64,000 nt of DNA. Source: Janthinobacterium rivuli. Lineage in GTDB: Bacteria > Pseudomonadota > Gammaproteobacteria > Burkholderiales > Burkholderiaceae_D. The stretch is from contig NZ_CP121464.1 in assembly GCF_029690045.1 (NCBI RefSeq), forward strand, positions 6,261,786 to 6,325,785. Direction: 5' to 3'. Of the stretch, positions 8,713-18,122 are shown piece by piece. A program made the position numbers and the translations under genes. Numbering within the stretch: position 1 is the stretch's first letter; the number at the start of each line of letters is the position of its first letter. The notes beneath the pieces are model-generated. The model was not told where the DNA came from. It made no database searches and saw nothing but the letters and a program-made list of their open reading frames with translations.

Positions 8713-9900
8713 ATGGATCCCGCGACCATGACCACCAATTCTCGCCGTTACGATATCGATGCCTTGCGCTTTCTTGTCTTCAGCCTGCTGATCGTCTACC
8801 ACACGGCCATGCTGTACCTGGACGGCGCCGCTTTCCACATGAAGAGCAGCTACCTGACGGAAACGTTGAACTATCCCATGGTCTTTATCAACCGTTGGCG
8901 CATGGAAATCGTGTTCCTCATTTCCGGCGTGTCCTGCGCCATGATGACGCAAACGTCCAGGCAGGCCTTCCTCTGGCGCAGGGTCAAGCGCCTTTTGCTG
9001 CCCCTGCTGTTTGGCGTGCTCGTGGTGATACCCGTGCAGCCGTATTGCGAAGGCGTCACGAACGGCTTGGTCGAGCCTGGCTATGGACAATTTCTGCTGG
9101 ATTACTTTGGCGGCCATGCCTGGCCGGCCGGCGCATTTACGGGCTGGAAGACCAGTTTTACCTGGAATCATCTGTGGTATCTCGTGTATTTGTTGCTGTA
9201 CACCATCGTGCTGGTGGCGCTGCAGCCCCTGCTGGCCAAGGCAAGGCCGCTGTTTACGGGGTTGCGCGGCTGGCGCCTGTTGATCCTGCCAGCCCTGCCG
9301 GCGCTGGCGGCAACGGCCTTCCTGAAACTGCGCTATCCGGAAAACCACGCGCTGGTGAAGGACTGGTACGCGCACGCCATCTATTTCACCATGTATCTGT
9401 ATGGCTGGTGGCTGGGCAATGACAAGGGAGTGTGGCAAGAGCTGGCGCGCTTGCGCTGGCATGCGCTGCTGCTGGCGCCCTGCGCGTTTGCCGTGTATCT
9501 GGGCTTTGACCTGGTGTATTCGGAGAACCTGCTGACCTGGGCCTCGTTCGGCTCCTGGCCCATGCGCAACCTGTACATGTGGCTGGCCATCTGCGCCATC
9601 CTGGGCTGGTCGCACACCTTGCTCAATACACCGTTTGCCTGGCTGCCATGGGCGCGCCAGGCCGTCTTTCCCTGGTACATATTGCACCAGAGCGCGATCA
9701 TCGTGCTGGCCTACTGGCTCGTGCCGCTGAAGCTTGGGCCAGTGGCAGAACCGCTGCTGATACTGGCCGGCACGGTGGCGACTTGCTGGCTGGGGACGTC
9801 GCTGCTGATCAGCAAGGTGAACTGGTTGCGCCCCTGCTTCGGCTTGCCCGCCCGCCCAGGCCAAAACCTGGCGGCGGACACGGCCCTGGCAGCGAATTAG
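8713..9900 (+). CDS. Membrane acyltransferase 3 family protein (OpgC/OafA-like)
   Basis: A 395-residue protein with about ten membrane helices. The first helix carries YDIDALRFLVFSLLIVYHTA, with the histidine typical of acyltransferase-3 enzymes, and the region around RWRMEIVFLISG is also typical. Such enzymes add acyl groups (succinyl, acetyl) to periplasmic glucans, polysaccharides or lipids. The substrate cannot be told from sequence. The start may instead be the ATG at 8728, five codons in; neither has a strong ribosome-binding site. Its TAG stop overlaps the TAA stop of the convergent fadD. Confidence 0.8.
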   Translation: MDPATMTTNSRRYDIDALRFLVFSLLIVYHTAMLYLDGAAFHMKSSYLTETLNYPMVFINRWRMEIVFLISGVSCAMMTQTSRQAFLWRRVKRLLLPLLFGVLVVIPVQPYCEGVTNGLVEPGYGQFLLDYFGGHAWPAGAFTGWKTSFTWNHLWYLVYLLLYTIVLVALQPLLAKARPLFTGLRGWRLLILPALPALAATAFLKLRYPENHALVKDWYAHAIYFTMYLYGWWLGNDKGVWQELARLRWHALLLAPCAFAVYLGFDLVYSENLLTWASFGSWPMRNLYMWLAICAILGWSHTLLNTPFAWLPWARQAVFPWYILHQSAIIVLAYWLVPLKLGPVAEPLLILAGTVATCWLGTSLLISKVNWLRPCFGLPARPGQNLAADTALAAN

Positions 9901-11579
9901 GCAACCTTCTTTTCGTCGCGCAATTGACGGCGCAAGATTTTGCCGACGTTGGTCTTCGGCAATTCATCGCGGAACTCGATGTATTTCGGTTTCTTGTAGG
10001 CCGTCAATTCATGCTTGCAATGCTCGCGGATCTGTTCCACCGTCAGGTTCGGATCCTTGCGCACGACAAACACTTTCACGGCTTCGCCCGCGTTGGCGTC
10101 CGGCACGCCGATGCAGGCGCATTCCAGCACGCCCGGGCACGACGCAACCACGTCTTCCACTTCGTTCGGATACACATTGAAGCCGGACACAATGATCATG
10201 TCTTTCTTGCGGTCCACGATTTTTACGTAGCCGCGTTCATCCATGACGCCCACGTCGCCCGTCTTGAAGTAACCGTCGGCCGTCATCGATTTGGCCGTCT
10301 CGTCCGGACGCTGCCAGTAACCGGCCATCACTTGCGGGCCGCGCACGGCGATCTCGCCCGGCTCGCCCAGCGGCACTTCCACGCCATCGTCGTTGAGAAT
10401 CGCCACTTCCGTCGAAGGGAAAGGCAAGCCGATGGTGCCCGTAAATTCCGTGATATCGACGCGGTTGCCCGTCACCACGGGCGACGTTTCCGACATGCCA
10501 TAGCCTTCGATCAGCGGGCAGCCCGTCAGTTTCAGCCAGCGCTCGGCCACGTTGCGCTGCAAGGCCATGCCGCCGCCATTGCACACTTTGTAGCTGGAAA
10601 AATCGAGCTTGGCGAAGTCGGCATTGTTCAGCAGCGCGTTGTACAAGGTGTTGACGGCCGGGAAGACGACGATCTTGTGCTTGGACAATTCCTTGACGAA
10701 ACCGGGAATGTCGCGCGGGTTGGGAATCAGCACGCTCATGCCGCCCAGGCGCATACCCATCAGGGCGCTGACCGTCAGCGAATAGATGTGATACAGGGGC
10801 AAGGCGCACATGAATCCCATCGAGGTGGCGCGCATTTCAGGCGTCATCACGGGCGACATCCACGCCTCGTTTTGCAGCACGTTGGCGATCACGTTACGGT
10901 GCAACAACATCGCGCCCTTCGACACGCCCGTCGTGCCGCCCGTGTATTGCAGGAAGACGATGTCGTCATGGCCCTGCTGCACCGGCGTCAGGCTCAGACG
11001 TGCGCCTTCGGCCAGCATCTTGTTGAAACTGATGGCGCCCGGCAAAGAAAACGCGGGCACCATTTTCTTGATCTTGCGCACGACGAAGTTGACGATGGTA
11101 CCCTTCAGTCCACCGAGCATGTCGCCCATGGTGGCGACGATCACGTGCTTGACCTGGGTATGCGGCAATACCTGCTCGACCGTGGTGGCGAAGTTTTCCA
11201 GCACGATGATCGCTTCGCTGCCCGAATCGGTCAGCTGATGCTGCAATTCTCGGGGCGTGTACAGCGGATTGACGTTCACCACCGTATAGCCGGCGCGCAA
11301 AATCGCCGCCATGGCCACCGGATACTGCAGCACGTTCGGCAGCATGATCGCCACGCGCGCGCCCGTCTTCAGGCCCTTGCTTTGCAGCCATGCGCCCATC
11401 TGCAGCGACAGCTTGTCCAGCTCGCGGTAGGTCAGGAATTTATCCATGCACACGAACGCGTTGCGGTCCGCATATTTCTGGAACGACTCTTCCAGCAAAT
11501 GCGTGACGGAACGGTATTGCGTGCAATCAATCTCTGCGGGAACGCTGTCCGGGTACGAATTCAACCAAATCTTGTCCAT
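9897..11579 (-). CDS. fadD: Long-chain fatty-acid CoA ligase, copy 1
   Basis: A 560-residue AMP-forming ligase that activates fatty acids to acyl-CoA via an acyl-adenylate. It shows the AMP-binding loop YTGGTTGVSKGAML (near residue 213), the YGMSETSPV motif, the hinge TGDVGVMDERGYV, and the C-terminal lysine motif KTNVGKILRR. It is the downstream member of a tandem pair, 55 bases after a second 560-residue copy that is similar along its whole length. Both may share the promoter upstream of the second copy. Divergence between copies suggests different chain-length preference or regulation. Confidence 0.93.
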   Translation of the reverse strand: MDKIWLNSYPDSVPAEIDCTQYRSVTHLLEESFQKYADRNAFVCMDKFLTYRELDKLSLQMGAWLQSKGLKTGARVAIMLPNVLQYPVAMAAILRAGYTVVNVNPLYTPRELQHQLTDSGSEAIIVLENFATTVEQVLPHTQVKHVIVATMGDMLGGLKGTIVNFVVRKIKKMVPAFSLPGAISFNKMLAEGARLSLTPVQQGHDDIVFLQYTGGTTGVSKGAMLLHRNVIANVLQNEAWMSPVMTPEMRATSMGFMCALPLYHIYSLTVSALMGMRLGGMSVLIPNPRDIPGFVKELSKHKIVVFPAVNTLYNALLNNADFAKLDFSSYKVCNGGGMALQRNVAERWLKLTGCPLIEGYGMSETSPVVTGNRVDITEFTGTIGLPFPSTEVAILNDDGVEVPLGEPGEIAVRGPQVMAGYWQRPDETAKSMTADGYFKTGDVGVMDERGYVKIVDRKKDMIIVSGFNVYPNEVEDVVASCPGVLECACIGVPDANAGEAVKVFVVRKDPNLTVEQIREHCKHELTAYKKPKYIEFRDELPKTNVGKILRRQLRDEKKVA

Positions 11580-11634
11580 CTCGCCTCATCTTTATCTGTA
11601 AAAGGGACGCGCCTCCTGGCGCATCCCACACTGT

Positions 11635-13317
11635 TTATGCTGCTGTCTTCGTTTCGTCACGCAGGGCGCGACGCAAAATCTTGCCGACGTTGGTCTTCGG
11701 CAGTTCATCGCGGAACTCGATGTATTTCGGCCGCTTGTAGCCTGTAAATTGTTCCTTGCAGTACGCGGCCAGCACGGCCTGGGTCAGGTTCGGATCCTTG
11801 CGCACGACAAACACTTTCACGGCCTCGCCCGAGTGCTCATCTGGCACGCCCACGCAAGCGCACTCGAGCACGCCCGGATGGGCCGCGATGACGGCCTCGA
11901 CTTCGTTTGGATACACATTGAAGCCGGAGACGAGAATCATGTCTTTCTTGCGGTCGACAATCTTCACGTAGCCACGCTCGTCCATGATGCCCACGTCGCC
12001 GGATTTGAAGTATCCATCGGGCGTCATGACCTTGGCCGTCTCATCGGGACGGTTCCAGTAGCCGCTCATCACTTGCGGACCGCGGATGGCGATTTCGCCC
12101 GTCTGGCCCAGCGGCACTTCCTTGCCGTCATCGTCGAGGATGGCGATCTCGGTCGACGGAATCGGCAAGCCGATGGTGCCGGAAAACGCCGTGCTGTCGG
12201 CGCGGTTGCAAGTGGCGACGGGCGACGTTTCCGACAAGCCATAGCCTTCGATGATGGACACGCCCGTCACTTGCAGCCACTTGTCGTTGACGGCTTGCTG
12301 CACCGCCATGCCGCCGCCATTGGCGATCTTCAGGCCCGAGAAATCGAGCTTGGCAAAGTCGGGGTGATTCACCAGCGCGTTATACAGGGTATTGACCGCT
12401 GGCAGCAGATTGAATTTGTACTTGCCCAGCTCCTTGATCAGGCCCGGTATATCGCGCGGATTCGGGATCAGGATATTCAGGGCGCCCACGCGCGTGCCCC
12501 ACATGGCGCACGCCGTCAGGGCAAAGATATGGTACAGCGGCAAGGCGCAGACGACGATCATCTGTTCCGTGCTGTTCTGGTCGAGCGCCGCGCCCGACCA
12601 CGCTTCGCTTTGCAGCACATTGGCGATCACATTGCGGTGGCTCAAGGTCGCGCCTTTCGACACGCCCGTCGTGCCGCCCGTGTATTGCAGGAAAGCGGCG
12701 TCATTGATGCTCAGCTCGACAGGCGTGAGTTTCATGCGGCTGCCCAGCGCCAGCGCCTGCTTGAAACGCATGGCGTTCGGCAAAGAATACGCGGGCACCA
12801 TCTTCTTGACGTTGCGCACGACAAAATTGACGATCATGCCTTTCAAACCGCCCAGCATCTCGCCCATGCTGGCGACGACGATGTGCTTGACGGCCGTCTT
12901 GCCCAGCACTTGCTCCAAGGTATGGGCAAAGTTTTCCAGCACGATGATCGCTTCGCTGCCCGAATCGTTGAGTTGATGCTCGAGTTCGCGCGGCGTATAA
13001 AGAGGATTGACGTTGACCACCGTGTAGCCGGCGCGCAGGACGGCGGCGATGGCCACCGGATATTGCAGCACGTTCGGCATCATCAGGGCGACACGCGCCC
13101 CCTTCTTCAGGCCACGGCTTTGCAGCCAGGCACCGAGCTGGCGCGAATAAGTGTCGAGTTCGGCATAGGTGAGAAATTTGTCCATGCAGACATAGGCATT
13201 GCGATCCGCATATTTTTGAAACGCTTCTTCCAGCACATGCACCAGCGAACGATATTGATCAGGATCGATGTCGGCAGGAACGCCGGGAGGATACGACTTC
13301 AGCCAAATTTTTTCCAT
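11635..13317 (-). CDS. fadD: Long-chain fatty-acid CoA ligase, copy 2
   Basis: A 560-residue paralogue of the next gene, with the same AMP-binding loop (YTGGTTGVSKGATL), YGLSETSPV, TGD-type hinge (KSGDVGIMDERGYV, Ser for Thr) and KTNVGKILRR. Replacement of the usual hinge TGD by SGD is conservative. It is the promoter-proximal copy. The 276-base gap upstream (13318-13593) must hold the promoter. It contains a TGCAGTGCA element near 13523 but no terminator that I can recognise for the aminopeptidase gene before it. Confidence 0.93.
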   Translation of the reverse strand: MEKIWLKSYPPGVPADIDPDQYRSLVHVLEEAFQKYADRNAYVCMDKFLTYAELDTYSRQLGAWLQSRGLKKGARVALMMPNVLQYPVAIAAVLRAGYTVVNVNPLYTPRELEHQLNDSGSEAIIVLENFAHTLEQVLGKTAVKHIVVASMGEMLGGLKGMIVNFVVRNVKKMVPAYSLPNAMRFKQALALGSRMKLTPVELSINDAAFLQYTGGTTGVSKGATLSHRNVIANVLQSEAWSGAALDQNSTEQMIVVCALPLYHIFALTACAMWGTRVGALNILIPNPRDIPGLIKELGKYKFNLLPAVNTLYNALVNHPDFAKLDFSGLKIANGGGMAVQQAVNDKWLQVTGVSIIEGYGLSETSPVATCNRADSTAFSGTIGLPIPSTEIAILDDDGKEVPLGQTGEIAIRGPQVMSGYWNRPDETAKVMTPDGYFKSGDVGIMDERGYVKIVDRKKDMILVSGFNVYPNEVEAVIAAHPGVLECACVGVPDEHSGEAVKVFVVRKDPNLTQAVLAAYCKEQFTGYKRPKYIEFRDELPKTNVGKILRRALRDETKTAA

Positions 13318-13593
13318 CCTGTGCCTCTTGTCTCGAATAATCGTGGGGGAGCCGGCGCATCTTGCCGACGCGGATCATTGCTGCGGATTCTGTCGTCCTG
13401 CAGTCAGTTTGAGCATTCTGACGAGCAATTGCTCTATGCTACTAATGCGATGCTATCGGGCGCCGGGCTTCCATGCAAGCGCTTTCAACAGTATTCGAGC
13501 GGCAACTCTAGGGGTATTTTATGCTGCAGTGCAACATGATAAATACACTGTTGCAGGATCGTCCGGCTCGGCATACTGGACAATCTTTACGGG

Positions 13594-14643
13594 TCACGGG
13601 CTGGACAATTGTTCCAGCGCACGCCTGCGCTCAGGCTTCTTGATCTGGGCCATTGTGTGCACTGCAGCATAAAAAGCACGAAAGTTCTTTTTTTCTTCCA
13701 GCAATTTTTTGAAGGCAGGCAAAAATTCATTGTAGGTCGACACGGAAGCGAGGTGCGCATTGCTCAATGGCTGCTCGAACCAGCGGTCGTAACCGGCAAA
13801 ACCACCCCAGTTTTGCTTCAGTACCTGATACGCGTTTTGCAATGCCGCAAACACCTGCGCCTTGCGCGCGCGCTTTTCCGCATCGCCGGCGCCGCTCGCA
13901 TACACGGCTTCCAGTTCGCCCCGGTATGTCAGCAGCAAGGCGAGGAAATCCTGGCGCCGCGCCGCATACTGGGCGTACGCGGCGCGCATCGCGTCATTGC
14001 CCTCGCGCGCCAGCCAGCGCTGCACGCCCGCCTCTTCCACGGCGCTGGCAAACGACTCGTTGAAGGCCGAATCGCCGGGCACGTACACCACCTGGTGCGC
14101 CAGTTCATGGAAGATCAGGCGCGCCAGTTCCGCATCGTTGTAATTGATAAAGGTCGACAGCAAGGGATCGTCGAACCAGCCCAGCGTGGAATACGCGGGC
14201 ACGCCGCCCACCTGCACGTCGTAATGCTGGGCGCGCAACTCGTCGGCATACGCGAGCGCCTCTTCCTTGCTGTAGTAACCACGGTAATTCACGCAGCCAG
14301 CGATGGGGAAACACCATTGCAGCGGCTGCAACGACAGTTCCGGCGTGGCCACCACGTTCCACAGCACGAAGGGGCGCCGCAGGGAGGCGTAGTTCTTGTA
14401 GCTGCCATTGTCCGGTAAATCCAGCTCGCTGACGGCAAAGCGGCGAATCTGCTGCGCCTTGGCCAGGCGCACTTTCAGGCGCGGCTCGGTGGCCGGGTCG
14501 TCGAGCCAGTCACCGATGGGGCGCGCGCCCGACCACAGCGCATACTGCCCCTGCGCCGCCTGCGTATAGTAGCGCAGCTGCGTGCAGCCGCTCAGCGGCA
14601 GGCACAGCATGCCGACAAGCAAGCGGGCCGGCCAGCGGGCCAT
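13594..14643 (-). CDS. Putative lipoprotein aminopeptidase (PF10023 type)
   Basis: A 349-residue protein with an N-terminal lipoprotein signal (LCLPLSGC lipobox, Cys at residue 20). The zinc-protease motif HELAHQ (with VVYVPGDSAFNESFASAVEE downstream supplying a third ligand) marks a gluzincin-like metallopeptidase of the proteobacterial predicted-aminopeptidase family. It would act at the periplasmic face of a membrane. The start codon is two bases after the stop of the molybdopterin oxidoreductase, so the two are co-transcribed. Confidence 0.8.
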   Translation of the reverse strand: MARWPARLLVGMLCLPLSGCTQLRYYTQAAQGQYALWSGARPIGDWLDDPATEPRLKVRLAKAQQIRRFAVSELDLPDNGSYKNYASLRRPFVLWNVVATPELSLQPLQWCFPIAGCVNYRGYYSKEEALAYADELRAQHYDVQVGGVPAYSTLGWFDDPLLSTFINYNDAELARLIFHELAHQVVYVPGDSAFNESFASAVEEAGVQRWLAREGNDAMRAAYAQYAARRQDFLALLLTYRGELEAVYASGAGDAEKRARKAQVFAALQNAYQVLKQNWGGFAGYDRWFEQPLSNAHLASVSTYNEFLPAFKKLLEEKKNFRAFYAAVHTMAQIKKPERRRALEQLSSP

Positions 14644-14645
14644 GC

Positions 14646-16721
14646 TCAGCCAGCCTTTTCCACTTCGACCAGCGTATCGTAGAAGGTCGGCGCGCGGCCC
14701 ATGTCCGTCAGGCGCTGGCTCGTCACTTCATTGGCGTTCTTGCCGTCGCTGGCGAGTTTCTTCCACCACACGGACAAGCCCACCACCAGGCCGCGTCTCG
14801 CCTTGTCCGTCACCCTGGCCTTGGCAACAAAGCTGCCACGGTCATTGAAGATGCGCACCATGTCGCCGGCGGCGATGCCGCGCGTGGCGCAATCGTCGGG
14901 ATGGATGTCCAGATGCGGCTCGCCTTCGGCCGCGCGCAGGCTTTTCACGTTCACGAACGTGGAATTGAGGAAATTGCGTGCCGGCGGAGAAATCATGGCC
15001 AGCGGATAGCGGGCCGCCAGCGCGGGATTGCTGGCCAGCGATTCGTGCGGCGCGATATACGTCGGCAAGGGATCGAGTCCCGCCTGCGCCATGGCGCTGG
15101 AATACAACTCGCACTTGCCCGATGGCGTGGGGAAACCGCCTTCGGCAAATGGCGCTTCGGCCATGGCCAGCTTTTGCCAGCCCGTGCGTTTCAGCGATTC
15201 CCAGTCGAAATGCACGGCACGCGCATCCGTCGTATCGAAGGCCTTGGCCGCCAGCGCATCGTCGCTTTCCTGGAAGCACGGGTCATCAAAGCCCATGTGC
15301 TGCGCCAGCAAACGAAAAATTTCCGTATTCGCCTTCGCTTCGCCCAGCGGCGCCACGGCCGCATTGTTCGCCATCATGTACAGATGGCCGTAGGTGGAAT
15401 GCGCATCGACGTGTTCCAGCTGCGTGGTGGCGGGCAACACGATGTCGGCGTAATCGACGGTATCGGTCTGGAAGTGTTCGAGCACGACCGTAAACAAATC
15501 CTCGCGGGCGAAACCCTGCGCCACTTTCGAGGAATCGGGCGCCACGGCCAGCGGGTTCGAGTTGTAGACGATCACGGCTTCGACTTGCGGGCCGAACTCG
15601 GGAGACGTGGTTTTCAGCAGATCGTCGCCGATGGTGCTCATGTTGATGGTGCGCGGCGTGCCTTTCAGCAAATCCGGGCGCTGCAGGGCCTTGCGGTTGA
15701 CAGGGAAGGAACCCGAGCTCGACAGCTGCATGCCGCCGGCAGGATGGCGCCAGGCGCCCGTCAGGGCCGGCAGGCAGGCAATATTGCGCACGGCCATGCC
15801 ACCGCCATGCACGCGCTGCACGCCGTAGTTGGTGCGGATGGCGGCGCCGTCACCAGAGCGGCAAGCCTGGCCGTACAGGCGCGCCAGTTCCACCACTTCC
15901 GTGGCCGTGATGCCGCACACCTCGGCCACGCGCTCGGGTGGCCATTCCAGGGCCCGCTGTTTCAGTTCAGCATAGCCGATGGTGTACTGGGCGATATAGT
16001 CATGGTCGAGCAAATCTTCCGTGATCAGCACATGCATCAAGCCCAGCGCCAGGGCCGCATCGGTACCCGGCAGCAAGGCGATATGCTGGTGGCACTTTTC
16101 GGCCGTCAGCGAACGGTAGGGGTCGATGGCGATCAAGGTGGCGCCATTGCGCTTGGCTTCTTGCGCGCGCATCCAGAAATGCAGGTTCGAGGCGATCGGG
16201 TTGCCGCCCCAGATGATGATCAATTTCGCGTTCTGGAACTGCTCCATGTCCGTGCCGATGCTGGCGCCCACCGTGTAGCGGTAGCCGGTGGCGCCGGCCG
16301 AGGCGCAGATGGTGCGGTCCAGCAGGGAAGCGCCGAGCTGGTTGAAGAAGCGCGAGGACATCGATTCGCCCTGCACCAGGCCCATGGTGCCGCAGTAGCT
16401 GTACGGCAAGATCGCCTGCGGATCGCGCGCGGCGATCGGCTTCAAGCGGGCCGCGATGGTCTGCAATGCCTCTTCCCAGCTGATGCGCTCGAACTTGCCT
16501 TCGCCCTTCTTGCCCACGCGGCGCAGCGGATGCAGCAGCCGGTCCGCATGGTAGGTGCGCTCCGTGAAGCGCGACACCTTCGTGCACAGCACGCCAGCCG
16601 TGGTCGGGTGGTCGGGATCGCCCTTGACGGCGGTGGCCACGCCATCGGTCACGGTGACCAGCAAGGCGCAGGTATCGGGGCAATCGAGCGGGCAGGCGGC
16701 GCGCACTTGGGTGGTGGTCAT
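14646..16721 (-). CDS. Molybdopterin oxidoreductase (formate dehydrogenase/DMSO reductase superfamily)
   Basis: A 691-residue cytoplasmic-looking enzyme without Tat signal. The N-terminus holds the 4Fe-4S motif CPLDCPDTC with the fourth Cys in GVLCTKVSRF. The central region has the cofactor-binding signature IIWGGNPIASNLHFW, and a C-terminal molybdopterin dinucleotide-binding domain contains DCATRGIAAGDMVRIFNDRG. The start at 16721 places the Cys cluster at about residue 10, as usual in this family. The residue coordinating Mo, and so the substrate, cannot be decided. It is followed at two bases by the aminopeptidase and is divergent from the M20 hydrolase. Confidence 0.87.
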   Translation of the reverse strand: MTTTQVRAACPLDCPDTCALLVTVTDGVATAVKGDPDHPTTAGVLCTKVSRFTERTYHADRLLHPLRRVGKKGEGKFERISWEEALQTIAARLKPIAARDPQAILPYSYCGTMGLVQGESMSSRFFNQLGASLLDRTICASAGATGYRYTVGASIGTDMEQFQNAKLIIIWGGNPIASNLHFWMRAQEAKRNGATLIAIDPYRSLTAEKCHQHIALLPGTDAALALGLMHVLITEDLLDHDYIAQYTIGYAELKQRALEWPPERVAEVCGITATEVVELARLYGQACRSGDGAAIRTNYGVQRVHGGGMAVRNIACLPALTGAWRHPAGGMQLSSSGSFPVNRKALQRPDLLKGTPRTINMSTIGDDLLKTTSPEFGPQVEAVIVYNSNPLAVAPDSSKVAQGFAREDLFTVVLEHFQTDTVDYADIVLPATTQLEHVDAHSTYGHLYMMANNAAVAPLGEAKANTEIFRLLAQHMGFDDPCFQESDDALAAKAFDTTDARAVHFDWESLKRTGWQKLAMAEAPFAEGGFPTPSGKCELYSSAMAQAGLDPLPTYIAPHESLASNPALAARYPLAMISPPARNFLNSTFVNVKSLRAAEGEPHLDIHPDDCATRGIAAGDMVRIFNDRGSFVAKARVTDKARRGLVVGLSVWWKKLASDGKNANEVTSQRLTDMGRAPTFYDTLVEVEKAG

Positions 16722-16927
16722 GGGGCAATCCAAAAACGTTGGGGGAAGGCGATACTGTAAACCATTCCGCGCGCTTGCTGTTGGCGCCGTGGCAAGCACG
16801 TCCGTGCGCTGGATTTACCCGGCAAACAAGGGCTACAATGCACTATTAGCCGCGTCTGTTTTCGATCAAACAAGCACGGTACGGCGCGCCATACATTGCT
16901 GCGTGCCAGCATCCACAGGAGAGTCCC

Positions 16928-18121
16928 ATGAAACTAGTTGATCCGATCTTGGCGTTTCAATCCGAGCTGCAAGGTATTCGCCGCGACCTGCACGCGCATC
17001 CCGAGCTGTGCTACGAAGAACAGCGCACCTCGGACGTGGTCGCCGCCAAACTGACGCAATGGGGCATCCCCGTGGTACGCGGCCTGGGCCGCACTGGCGT
17101 GGTCGGCATCATCCAGAATGGTACCTCCAAGCGCGCCATCGGCCTGCGCGCCGACATGGATGCCTTGCCGATGCAGGAAATGAATACCTTCGAGCATGCT
17201 TCACGCCACCCGGGCAAGATGCACGCCTGCGGCCACGATGGCCACACGGCCATGCTGCTGGGCGCGGCCCATTATCTGGCGCAGCACCGCCATTTCGACG
17301 GCACCGTGTACCTGGTCTTCCAGCCGGCCGAGGAAGGCGGCGCCGGCGCGCGCGAAATGATAGCAGACGGCTTGTTTACGCGCTTTCCCATGGATGCCAT
17401 CTACGGCATGCACAACTGGCCGGGCGCCGAAACTGGCACCCTGAGCGTGGTGGAAGGGCCGATGATGGCGTCCAGCAATGAATTCCACGTCACCGTCAAA
17501 GGCAAGGGCGCGCACGCGGCCCAGCCCCACAAGGGCATCGACCCCGTCATCGTGGCCGTGCAAATCGCGCAAAGCTGGCAAACCGTCATCACGCGCAACA
17601 AGAGTCCGCTCGACACTGCCGTGCTGTCGATCACGCAAATCCATGCCGGCAGCGCCACCAATGTGATTCCCGATGACGCCAGCCTGGTCGGCACCGTGCG
17701 GACCTTCACCACGCCCGTGCTGGACTTGATCGAAGAGCGCATGCGCGACATCGCCGTGCACACGGCCGCCGCCTTTGGCGCCGAAGTCGATTTCCACTTC
17801 AAGCGCAACTATCCGCCACTGGTCAATCACGCGAAAGAAACGGCGTTTGCCGTCGAAGTCATGAAAAGCGTGGTCGGTGCGGACAAGGTCAACGCGAATG
17901 TCGAGCCGACCATGGGCGCGGAAGATTTTTCTTTCTTCCTGCAGGAAAAAGCCGGCTGCTACATCTTCATCGGCAATGGCGATGGCGAGCACCGCGATGG
18001 CGGCCACGGCCTGGGTCCGTGCGTCTTGCACAATGGCAGCTACGACTTCAACGACAATCTGCTGCCCATCGGCGCCAGTTTCTGGGTCAAGCTGGCCGAA
18101 GCGAGCCTGCCCATCGCTTGA
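16928..18121 (+). CDS. M20 family amidohydrolase (hippurate hydrolase-like)
   Basis: A 397-residue metal-dependent amidohydrolase, cytoplasmic. It has the metal-binding runs HAHPELCYEE, HACGHDGHTAMLLGAA and VFQPAEEGGAGA, the dimerisation domain around HAAQPHKGIDP, and the late histidine near GPCVLHNGSYDFND. These match HipO/AmhX-type enzymes that release amino acids from N-acyl conjugates. An AGGAGAG site lies five bases before the ATG. The gene ends two bases before the convergent dehydrogenase. Confidence 0.9.
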   Translation: MKLVDPILAFQSELQGIRRDLHAHPELCYEEQRTSDVVAAKLTQWGIPVVRGLGRTGVVGIIQNGTSKRAIGLRADMDALPMQEMNTFEHASRHPGKMHACGHDGHTAMLLGAAHYLAQHRHFDGTVYLVFQPAEEGGAGAREMIADGLFTRFPMDAIYGMHNWPGAETGTLSVVEGPMMASSNEFHVTVKGKGAHAAQPHKGIDPVIVAVQIAQSWQTVITRNKSPLDTAVLSITQIHAGSATNVIPDDASLVGTVRTFTTPVLDLIEERMRDIAVHTAAAFGAEVDFHFKRNYPPLVNHAKETAFAVEVMKSVVGADKVNANVEPTMGAEDFSFFLQEKAGCYIFIGNGDGEHRDGGHGLGPCVLHNGSYDFNDNLLPIGASFWVKLAEASLPIA

Positions 18122-18122
18122 A

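Noticed and set aside
9579..11747. 722-codon plus-strand frame antisense to fadD
   Set aside because: Low-complexity His/Arg/Gln-rich translation typical of the reverse of a high-GC gene; the fadD reading has all catalytic motifs.
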